DNA of 17,539 bases from Bacteroidales bacterium (GTDB lineage: Bacteria > Bacteroidota > Bacteroidia > Bacteroidales > UBA932). A program made the position numbers and the translations under genes. The first letter of the stretch is position 1. Each line of letters begins with the position of its first letter. This document shows positions 1-6,824 of the stretch, piece by piece. The notes below the pieces were generated by a model. It searched no databases. It saw only the letters and a program-made list of their open reading frames with translations, and was not told where the DNA came from. The stretch covers positions 1 to 17,539 of the forward strand of contig JAGAAD010000023.1 of the NCBI GenBank assembly GCA_017615445.1, written 5' to 3'.

Positions 1-1971
1 GTTGATGATAACCTTGTCGCGGGATGCGCCGGGAGCGCCCTTGATGGTGACGGACTTGCCGGCAGGGATCTTGATGTTGTCGTCGATCGAGCCTTCCTCA
101 ATCTCAATCACAGCACCGTTGGTGGCTGCTGCGAGAGCTGCGGTAACAGTGGCGTAAGGAACACCGGCGAGCTTGACGATACCGTTGAGGCCCTTAGCCT
201 TAGGATAGATGGAAGCCTCACCGTTTTCAGTCTTGACGACCTTATCATTGGCGTCCTTTGCATATCCGGTCTTTCCGGTGTAGAGACGGACGACCTTGTC
301 TGAATAGGTGTTGGAATCCTCGGATGTGAGTTTTCCAGACTCGTCAGCCTCGATAGCAGGGGTGACCTTCGGTCCGAACACATAGAGGTTGATCAGGTTG
401 TCGCCGTGGTCGAACACGTTGTTCGTGAAGGTGCAGTCCACAGTGGCATAGAGCCTGAACATGTAGGACTTGTAAGAGTTGGCGAAGAAGTTGTTGTCGA
501 ATGTGAACTTACCTGCGCCATAGAGCTGGAATCCGCGGCATCCACCGAAGTCTGCGCGGGAGTTGGTGACGCTGATTACCGAACCCGCAATTGATCCGTT
601 ATCGAAGATCATGGTCGGGGTCTTTGCCGTATAATTCTCATCCGTGCCATCAAAGACAACATTGTCGATGGTAACTTTGTTCGCAACGCTGGAGTTCTTG
701 CGGATAGCGATACCGGTTGCATAACCAGGGTTGAGGTCATCGAGCATGCCGGATCCGTCAGGACGGATAACGACATCGTGGATGCTGGTCTCAACGCCTC
801 CCGGGATGGTGACACCCTTGACGATGATCTTGGTCGGATCTGCGGCGGGAACACCATAGAAACGAGGCATGATTTCGAGTTTCTTGATAGCTTCGTTTGC
901 GGGGAGAACGATACGATCCACCACTGCGCCCTCGGAGATGATAACCTGGACGGTTCCGTCGCTGGTGATGTTTTTGCCGTCTGCCGTTGCGGTTGCGAGA
1001 GCCTCCGAAGCCGCTGCCCATGTGGCATAGCTGACCTGGTTGTTGAGGAAGAAAGCGGGGGTACCACCCTGAACGACCTCAAGGTTCTGGACGATGTTTC
1101 CGTTAGGATCCTTCACGATGACGTGACCGGTACGGTTCAGGCAGGAAGGAGTAACGGCGACCTTGACGGTGACTTCGTACTCTTCAGTGGCTTTTGTTCC
1201 CTCGAAGGTGAGCCAAGGAACGTCAGCGGAGAAGGTGACAGGGACGTTAGCAACAACCTTCATGGTGAAGGAGTCGCCCCAGAAGTTAGCGGTACGTGCG
1301 AAGGTTGTGGAGACTTTGAGCTCCTGGCCTACGAATTCAACTGCTTTTGTAGAGACTCTTCCGTCTCCCCTGTCTGCCATGACCACAACACGGCCAGGAA
1401 CGAGGGCTGCAGGAGAGGTGATGAGGATCTCAGGAGAATTCGCACTGACCTCTGCGCTGTACGGATAGCACATTGCTGCGTAGACCTTGGTTGCAGCTGT
1501 CGCGCCCTTAACGCGATAAGGGATTCCGACAGTGGCGGAAGGCTGGAGTACGATTTCATCCGTGAAGAGCTCGAGCTCGAAATCGACTACCAGAGGAAGA
1601 ACGAAGGTCGATCCGTCCGTCAACTTAATGATGACTGTGTCGCCATCCACCTCAACGCTGGAGAAGAAGGCATCGCCCTTCTCACCCTGAGGACCCTGGG
1701 GACCCTGGGGACCCTGAGGGCCCTGTGCTCCGTTGTAGAGGGTGATAACTTTGTTGTTGCTCAGAGTGATGGTCCAACCTGTCTCGGTCTCTTTGACGTC
1801 AGTGACAAAGTTGGCCTTCTGGAGCTCCTCGATGGCTGCCTTGTTGGCGGCTACCTGAGTCTCGAGAGCGGTGAGACGAGAGTTGATGTCATTGACAGCA
1901 GTCTCAATCTCTTTGGTACAACCGACCATAAGGAGAGCTGCGCCAAAAATTGCTAACAAAATCTTTTTCAT
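1..1971 (-). CDS. Surface lipoprotein with coiled coil, collagen-like repeats, BACON-like and beta-helix regions (partial, C-terminus off left edge)
   Basis: The frame is open from the ATG at 1971 to the window edge, giving 657 residues without a stop. Residues 1-18 are a lipoprotein signal ending at LLMVGC (Cys18). Residues 20-53 form a likely coiled coil with hydrophobic residues at I22, V26, I29, L33, L36, V40, I47 and L50. Residues 81-100 are Gly-X-Y triplets, mostly Gly-Pro-Gln. Residues 217-302 look like a BACON domain, ending in LEVVQGG. From about 310 onward the pattern (IIVKGV, VTIDNVVFDG, FTFDNNFFANS, CTFTNNVFDHG) suggests a right-handed parallel beta-helix. The head resembles DUF4988-type Bacteroidales lipoproteins, which is recognition from memory. 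It lies 77 bp after the PUL operon on the same strand, so it may be read through from it or use its own promoter near 2031. A role in glycan or host-surface binding, or a polysaccharide lyase-like activity, is possible; none is shown. Alternative upstream starts are unlikely because this ATG gives a textbook lipobox. Confidence 0.85.
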   Translation of the reverse strand, partial: MKKILLAIFGAALLMVGCTKEIETAVNDINSRLTALETQVAANKAAIEELQKANFVTDVKETETGWTITLSNNKVITLYNGAQGPQGPQGPQGPQGEKGDAFFSSVEVDGDTVIIKLTDGSTFVLPLVVDFELELFTDEIVLQPSATVGIPYRVKGATAATKVYAAMCYPYSAEVSANSPEILITSPAALVPGRVVVMADRGDGRVSTKAVEFVGQELKVSTTFARTANFWGDSFTMKVVANVPVTFSADVPWLTFEGTKATEEYEVTVKVAVTPSCLNRTGHVIVKDPNGNIVQNLEVVQGGTPAFFLNNQVSYATWAAASEALATATADGKNITSDGTVQVIISEGAVVDRIVLPANEAIKKLEIMPRFYGVPAADPTKIIVKGVTIPGGVETSIHDVVIRPDGSGMLDDLNPGYATGIAIRKNSSVANKVTIDNVVFDGTDENYTAKTPTMIFDNGSIAGSVISVTNSRADFGGCRGFQLYGAGKFTFDNNFFANSYKSYMFRLYATVDCTFTNNVFDHGDNLINLYVFGPKVTPAIEADESGKLTSEDSNTYSDKVVRLYTGKTGYAKDANDKVVKTENGEASIYPKAKGLNGIVKLAGVPYATVTAALAAATNGAVIEIEEGSIDDNIKIPAGKSVTIKGAPGASRDKVIIN
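1672..1731 (-). repeat. Collagen-like Gly-X-Y repeat, 9-bp DNA units
   Basis: Residues 81-100 of the left-edge lipoprotein read as Gly-Ala-Gln, four Gly-Pro-Gln triplets, Gly-Glu-Lys and Gly-Asp. At DNA level the Gly-Pro-Gln codons form near-identical 9-bp units that differ only at third positions. It follows directly after a coiled coil, the usual trimerising element next to bacterial collagen-like stretches. In-frame gain or loss of units by slippage would keep the reading frame. Confidence 0.85.
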
Positions 1972-2030
1972 GAAATTGTGTTTGGTTAATAAAATGTTAT
2001 AAGGTTAGTAATGAATTTCTATATCGGATG

Positions 2031-2038
2031 TAAAGATA
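2031..2038 (-). promoter_or_regulatory. Candidate -7 promoter box for the left-edge lipoprotein
   Basis: Read on the minus strand this is TATCTTTA, matching the Bacteroidetes -7 consensus TAnnTTTG at all but the last base. It lies in the 77-bp gap after the GHL10-like gene and would give a leader of roughly 50 nt. I see no convincing -33 TTTG. There is also no terminator hairpin in the gap, so read-through from the PUL operon is equally possible. Confidence 0.4.
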
Positions 2039-2048
2039 GTAAAATAAT

Positions 2049-3494
2049 TTACTTTCCGAGTGCATTATCTATGCCTTTTTTAGCATATTGCCATTGATTC
2101 GCCTTCTTCAGGTGGATCATGTCGAAGAGGAAATAACCGTCGCATGCGTCGTAACACGCTTTAACTGAATTGGTTATGGCTTCGTTCTCCTGCTCCTGGG
2201 TGTAGTTGTTGTTGCTGTCCCAGTTTCCCACATCCGGGCCTCCGGCCACCAGAGGGCAGGATTTGCCTATTTTCTGCTTCGCCAGACTGCAGAAGCCCTG
2301 CATAGTCCACTCGCTGGAACCATAGACGCTTCCCGGGCTGGCATAGGCTCCGATCAGCATGTGGTCGCAATGGTCTGCAAAACCGTACTTTTTGTAGTCC
2401 GAGCTGGCCCATGCGCTGAAGTAGGCAGAGGTGTTGTAGTCCGGGCTCGCCCAGTTCACTCCCACATCGTAGTACTGGCTGTACCACCCGCCCACATACA
2501 CACCGAACTTGATGTCCGGGTTCTGCTCGTGGGCGATGTCGTGCGCCTTCTCCACGAAGTCGTGGATGACTTTCGCGCGCCACTCGAGCCATTTCTTGTA
2601 GTACTTGGGCTTGTTGGTCGGCTGAGTGGAATAGGTCGCGCCGGCGGGAAGCACATCTGAAGGCCACTCGATCGAGACCACACCGATATAATCCATGAAC
2701 TGCTTCTTGGACACTTCGGAGAAATCAGCCTCCAGTCCCACATAACGGCAGCGGTCCAGGATTATTCCGTCCAGATCCTCGTAGGACGCCAGATCCTTGA
2801 TAAGCTGCAGGAGATAAGTCTGCACATCCGGATGGGCCGGATTGTAGAACAGAGTGCTCTGCCCGGCATCGATTGCGTTCGTTATTCCCGCCTGGAGATT
2901 ATAATAGGTGGCCCAGCCCTTCTTGGTGTTGTCGCGATACAGCTCACCCTGCTGGCCGAGGCTGGTTTTGTTGCCGCCGACCATGGTGTTGATGGCAGCA
3001 TGCACCCTAAGGCCGAGTTCATGGCCGGTGTCGATGAAAGCCTGCAGATAATCCCAATCGGCCGTGCGGGTAAACTTTTCGTAGCCTTTGCTGGTCCAGG
3101 CCCCAAGCCATTGAACCTTTGTGCCCACCGAAGATTCGTACAGAATGTCTCCGGTGGTCGGACGGACGTCCACCACCACATCCGTAAAGCCGGTGTCCTT
3201 GGCGAGCTGAAGGTCGCGCTTGATATTGTCCTTCGAGTTGGCGAAATCCGGGAAATTGGCCGAAGCGTCTATCCAGATGTAGAAAGGCTTGGTCGACTCC
3301 ACCACCGGATCCACCGGCGTCGTGCCGGTCGAGTCGTCCGGATCCGTCTGATCGGAAGGCTTATTCGGGTCGTCCGTAACGCCCGAGAGATCCCATTCCG
3401 GGGTTTTGTGGTAGCCCGGACCTTCGCCGGAGCAGGCGGCCGCGCAGAGAAGCGCAGCCGCTGCCAAAGCGATTATAGTATTCACTCTTTTCAT
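2049..3494 (-). CDS. GHL10-type (DUF187-like) glycoside hydrolase-like lipoprotein
   Basis: The protein has 481 residues. The signal peptide ends in a lipobox at Cys21 (LLCAAAC), followed by an Asp/Pro/Thr-rich linker at about 40-70. A TIM-barrel-like domain starts at FYIWIDASANF (71-81). Typical GHL10 features follow: DVVVDVRPTTGDILYES (105-121), GLRVHAAINT (161-170), YNPAHPDVQTYLL (217-229) and DGIILDRCRYVG (242-253), whose Asp/Arg cluster is the usual signature of the family. GHL10 proteins are predicted glycoside hydrolases related to family 10-like barrels; most have no known substrate. It is the last gene of the susCD operon, 2 bp after the DUF5018 gene, so it should be co-expressed and probably acts on the imported glycan at the cell surface or in the periplasm. 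The enzymatic role is inferred from family and context. Confidence 0.85.
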   Translation of the reverse strand: MKRVNTIIALAAAALLCAAACSGEGPGYHKTPEWDLSGVTDDPNKPSDQTDPDDSTGTTPVDPVVESTKPFYIWIDASANFPDFANSKDNIKRDLQLAKDTGFTDVVVDVRPTTGDILYESSVGTKVQWLGAWTSKGYEKFTRTADWDYLQAFIDTGHELGLRVHAAINTMVGGNKTSLGQQGELYRDNTKKGWATYYNLQAGITNAIDAGQSTLFYNPAHPDVQTYLLQLIKDLASYEDLDGIILDRCRYVGLEADFSEVSKKQFMDYIGVVSIEWPSDVLPAGATYSTQPTNKPKYYKKWLEWRAKVIHDFVEKAHDIAHEQNPDIKFGVYVGGWYSQYYDVGVNWASPDYNTSAYFSAWASSDYKKYGFADHCDHMLIGAYASPGSVYGSSEWTMQGFCSLAKQKIGKSCPLVAGGPDVGNWDSNNNYTQEQENEAITNSVKACYDACDGYFLFDMIHLKKANQWQYAKKGIDNALGK

Positions 3495-3496
3495 AA

Positions 3497-5191
3497 TTAC
3501 ATATTCAGGCAGTCAAACTGCACCTTCACTATCTGTCCTCCTGAGAACATGAAGTAGAAGTAGAGGAAGTAGCCGTCTGCGGATGTGCGGAGGGCCACGT
3601 CTCCGGTCTGGTTGCCGTTTGCCACGGCGTTGGTGGCGAAGGCGCCATAGACACCCTTCTCGCACTGCCAGACAGTCTCGTCCAGATTGTTCTGGCTGAG
3701 GTCGTAGAGATAACCCACATCGTCCGCGCCCCATGTGAAGCCGTTGATGGTGATGGAGGCCATCACTCCGATTCCGTTGAAGAACGCGTAGTCCACGGCA
3801 TTCGGCACCCAGTTCACGCTGTAGCCGGGGCTCTTGAACTTCATCATATGCGTCTTACCGTCCATCCAGACGTGGCAGCGGTTGGCCGTGCCGTCGATGG
3901 CGGCGTAGCTGGAGACGAAGTAGTCCGCATCCGTGTCCGTGGCGCTGGAGTAGACTATGTCGCTGTTGTAGGTCCAAAGGCCCATGTTCTCATCGGCGAT
4001 GGTCACCTTCTCCGGGATGGGGTTCAGCACACCGCCCGTGACCGTCCAGCGGAAGAACGAATTGTCCAAGAGGGCGGTGCTGCCGGTAGTGATAGGCGCG
4101 GTGATTATGGCGTCGCCGTCCAGGCTGCCGTAGACAGAGATCTTTCGTCCGAGGCTCTCCCCTTCCGCATCTAATTCGATGTACTTGGTGGGGGTGCCGT
4201 TGATTCCCTTGATGCGGTAGACGGTGAACACATCGCCGTCGTTCGGGGTGAGATTGCAGACCAGGATGTTGTCGTTGAGATCGCCAGTGCAGTAGAAGTT
4301 CTTGAGGTTCTCCTTGAAATCGAGGGCGATCGTGCCGGTCTTCTTTCCGGTCTCGGCGTTGATAACCACCATGTCTTCGCCGCGGGTGTTCAGGACCACA
4401 TAATCCTTAAGCGCGGCGAATCCTCCGGTGAGCAGCGAATTGCCTATGCCGAGGCTGTTAAGGTTAACATGCCAGAGCAGCTTCTCACTGCCGTAGCGCA
4501 TGCCCTTGGACAGGATGTCCGGCTCTTCGATCTTAACCGTATAGGTGGCGGTGGTAACTCCGTCCTGTGCCACGACTGTCAGATCCACTGGGCTGTCGTA
4601 GTTGCACTTGGTCTTGGTGGGATCCACTCCCTGGAAGGAAGCGCCGAACGAGAGGGTCGCAGTGGCGAGCACTGAACCGATTGTGTCGTTATAGATAAGC
4701 GAAATGGCTTTGGTGCTCTCGTTGATGACGCCCGTCAGGTTCTTGGAAGGAATTTCGAATTTAGTAATCTGGCAGAGACGGCTCTTGCGGATCACGCCTA
4801 TAATTTGATAAGTCTTCTTCTGCTTGCGCTGATCTGTCACCGTGATGAAGTTGTCGTCGCGCGTAAGGTCCAGCATCAGCAGAGGCGGATCCACCACCAC
4901 ATTGTCGTCCAGGTTCGCCACCACCTTCACTTTCTTCAGGTCGCTCATCTCGAGATGGGACTCGGAGTTGGCCGGGTAGGTGTAGGGGAACACGATGGTG
5001 ATCAATCCCGCTTCGTAATCGATCTCGGCAGGGAATTCGTTTTCCTCGCGGTCGTCGTAGAGGAAGTAAGCCGTGACGCTGTTGATACCGTTGCGCGATT
5101 CGGCGGGTATGAGGGCGTCAGGCTCCTGGCAGGCGGTGAAAGCGCACGCGGCCAGGACTATGGTTGATAGGATGTAAAGTATCTTTTTCAT
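3497..5191 (-). CDS. DUF5018-type surface glycan-binding lipoprotein in SusE-like position
   Basis: The start at 5191 is chosen over an in-frame ATG at 5206 because it gives a clean lipoprotein signal (MKKILYILST start) and lies 5 bp after the susD stop; the longer form would overlap susD. This gives 564 residues. Two cysteines could be lipidated: Cys16 (LAAC) or Cys21 (FTAC, followed by QEPDA, an acidic stretch like a Bacteroides surface-export signal). Two Ig-like segments, about 36-137 (ending YQIIGVI) and 138-223 (ending YTVKIEE), resemble DUF5018. Residues 230-564 have repeated strand and turn patterns such as DMVVINAETGK that suggest a beta-propeller. Genes placed right after susD usually encode surface glycan-binding proteins (SusE/SusF or SGBP), so this is the likely job. 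There is no enzymatic motif. Its C-terminal region resembles that of the double-BACON lipoprotein at 14084-15790. Confidence 0.83.
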   Translation of the reverse strand: MKKILYILSTIVLAACAFTACQEPDALIPAESRNGINSVTAYFLYDDREENEFPAEIDYEAGLITIVFPYTYPANSESHLEMSDLKKVKVVANLDDNVVVDPPLLMLDLTRDDNFITVTDQRKQKKTYQIIGVIRKSRLCQITKFEIPSKNLTGVINESTKAISLIYNDTIGSVLATATLSFGASFQGVDPTKTKCNYDSPVDLTVVAQDGVTTATYTVKIEEPDILSKGMRYGSEKLLWHVNLNSLGIGNSLLTGGFAALKDYVVLNTRGEDMVVINAETGKKTGTIALDFKENLKNFYCTGDLNDNILVCNLTPNDGDVFTVYRIKGINGTPTKYIELDAEGESLGRKISVYGSLDGDAIITAPITTGSTALLDNSFFRWTVTGGVLNPIPEKVTIADENMGLWTYNSDIVYSSATDTDADYFVSSYAAIDGTANRCHVWMDGKTHMMKFKSPGYSVNWVPNAVDYAFFNGIGVMASITINGFTWGADDVGYLYDLSQNNLDETVWQCEKGVYGAFATNAVANGNQTGDVALRTSADGYFLYFYFMFSGGQIVKVQFDCLNM

Positions 5192-5196
5192 AAGGC

Positions 5197-6810
5197 TTAT
5201 TTCCATTCGTCATACTGCTCAGCCAGCTTGTTGTCCTTCAGCTCGTCGTCCGGAACAGGCAGGCAATAAAGCTTGGAGAGGAAACGGCGGTCTTCCGTGT
5301 CGCAGGCGATGTAGTTGAACGTGCCGCCCTGAATCTTGAATCCGTGGACACGGTAGCCGGTGAGTTCGGTGTGGGCCACCTTCCAGCGGCGGAGATCCCA
5401 GAAGTAGTGTCCTTCGTAGGCCAGCTCCACCTTGCGCTCGTTGCGGTAGTCCGCCCACCAGGCGTCGCCGGTGCTGGTCTTCTTCGGAAGGCCGACTCTC
5501 GCACGGACCTCATTGAGCGGGGCCTGATACTCGAGCGGGGCCGCTCCCTTGCGGTACAGCGCTTCCGCCTTGTTCAGCAGCACCTCGGCATAGCGGATTT
5601 CCACCCAAGGCTGGGTGCTCTGCACGCCGCGCAGGTCTGTGTGCGACTCGTCCACCATCTTGCGGAGGAAGTAGCCCGTGGTGGTCTTGCCGTAGGAGTA
5701 AGGCACGGTGCTGTACTCCACGAAGGAGCCGTTGGTGCCGCCCACGCTGCAGTCCATGATCTTGTATTTCCAGGTGCAGCCGTTGTAGATCACGGTCGCC
5801 TGGAAGCGCGGTTCGAGCAGCTCGTAGAACGGGCGGCTGGTGTTGGAGCCGTCGTGCCAGGCAGACCAGTCGAACTTGGTTCCGTCCGCCTTTTCGTAGC
5901 TCTCCACCATTTCCTGGGTGGGGGTGCCGAGGGCGCCGTAGTCGTAACCGTCGCAGAGAGGGACATAGTCCTGGTCGAAGGTGTGGTTCGGGCCGGAAAC
6001 GGCATACTTGAACTGAAGGATGCACTCTTTGTTGCTGCCCTTCCACGAATCTGCGTAGGCGTCCATCAGGCCGTACTTGCCGGAGTTGATGACGGAATCC
6101 GCCGCGGCCAGGGCGTCGTCCCAGCGCTCGGCATAGAGCATTGCGCGCGAGAGCATGGCATAGGCCGCATACTTCGTCACACGGCCGTTGTCCGCGGACG
6201 GCCAGTCCGCCGGGAGATTCTTCGCGGCATACATGAGGTCGTCATAGATGAACTGCCAGGTGTCCTCGCCGGAGCTCAGGGCTTTGTCGTTACCTGTGGG
6301 GAGATGGTCGTAGAGGATGACTCCCTTCGGGTGACGCTTTGCGAGCTGGAAGTAGACATAGGCGCGGAAGAAACGGGCCTGCGCCGCGAGTTCAGTGTTC
6401 TTGGCGTCCGAGAGCTTGGAGAACTTCTCCATAGAGTCGAGGAAGCCGTTGATTCTGCGGATATTGTCGTAGGCCGTGCCCCAGATGCCCCACAGACATC
6501 CGGCTGTGGTGATGGCCTCGGGATTCACGACATAGTTGTTCGGGTGGCCGGCTTTATGGCCGAGCGAAAGCGAACCGTACTTGAACGCGTCGGTCAGACT
6601 TTCTGTCATACTTCCGCCGAACTGGTAGGTGCCGAACTGGCCGTATTTGCTCAGGTAGGTGTAGAAACCGTTCACATACAACTCGGCCGAACTTGCATCG
6701 CTCCAGACGAGACCGTCCGTGAGGTAGGTGTTGTTCTCGGTGTTGTCCAGCCACTCGTTGCAGGAAACCAGGGCGAAAGCCGCTGCGATAATTGCTATAT
6801 ATCTTTTCAT
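5197..6810 (-). CDS. susD-like: SusD/RagB-family outer-membrane glycan-binding lipoprotein
   Basis: The protein has 537 residues. The signal peptide ends at LVSC (Cys17), followed by the NEWLDNTEN stretch usual after a SusD lipid anchor. The N-terminal half has the alpha-helical TPR-like pattern of SusD (AAQARFFRAYVYFQLAKRH, AAYAMLSRAMLYAERWDDAL). The C-terminal signature ERKVELAYEGHYFWDLRRW falls at about 458-476, and the end (LPVPDDELKDNKLAEQYDEWK region) is classic for the family. SusD proteins cap the SusC channel and hold the glycan on the cell surface. It lies 12 bp after susC and is preceded by an unusually good Shine-Dalgarno sequence. The length is normal. Ligand specificity cannot be read from the sequence. 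Confidence 0.97.
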   Translation of the reverse strand: MKRYIAIIAAAFALVSCNEWLDNTENNTYLTDGLVWSDASSAELYVNGFYTYLSKYGQFGTYQFGGSMTESLTDAFKYGSLSLGHKAGHPNNYVVNPEAITTAGCLWGIWGTAYDNIRRINGFLDSMEKFSKLSDAKNTELAAQARFFRAYVYFQLAKRHPKGVILYDHLPTGNDKALSSGEDTWQFIYDDLMYAAKNLPADWPSADNGRVTKYAAYAMLSRAMLYAERWDDALAAADSVINSGKYGLMDAYADSWKGSNKECILQFKYAVSGPNHTFDQDYVPLCDGYDYGALGTPTQEMVESYEKADGTKFDWSAWHDGSNTSRPFYELLEPRFQATVIYNGCTWKYKIMDCSVGGTNGSFVEYSTVPYSYGKTTTGYFLRKMVDESHTDLRGVQSTQPWVEIRYAEVLLNKAEALYRKGAAPLEYQAPLNEVRARVGLPKKTSTGDAWWADYRNERKVELAYEGHYFWDLRRWKVAHTELTGYRVHGFKIQGGTFNYIACDTEDRRFLSKLYCLPVPDDELKDNKLAEQYDEWK

Positions 6811-6817
6811 ATCCTGT

Positions 6818-6824
6818 CCTCCTT
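6818..6824 (-). promoter_or_regulatory. Canonical Shine-Dalgarno for the susD-like gene
   Basis: The minus strand reads AAGGAGG, seven bases before the susD ATG at 6810, and its first two A residues are part of the susC TAA stop codon. Most Bacteroidetes genes lack such a sequence, so it probably sets strong or coupled translation of susD after susC. Confidence 0.75.

Noticed and set aside
1672..1731. Collagen-like tract as a sequencing artefact
   Set aside because: The units differ at third positions while keeping Gly-Pro-Gln, which indicates selection on the protein.
778..1956. Plus-strand open frame of 392 codons
   Set aside because: It is antisense to the left-edge lipoprotein, which has a lipobox, collagen-like repeat and a continuous frame to the window edge.
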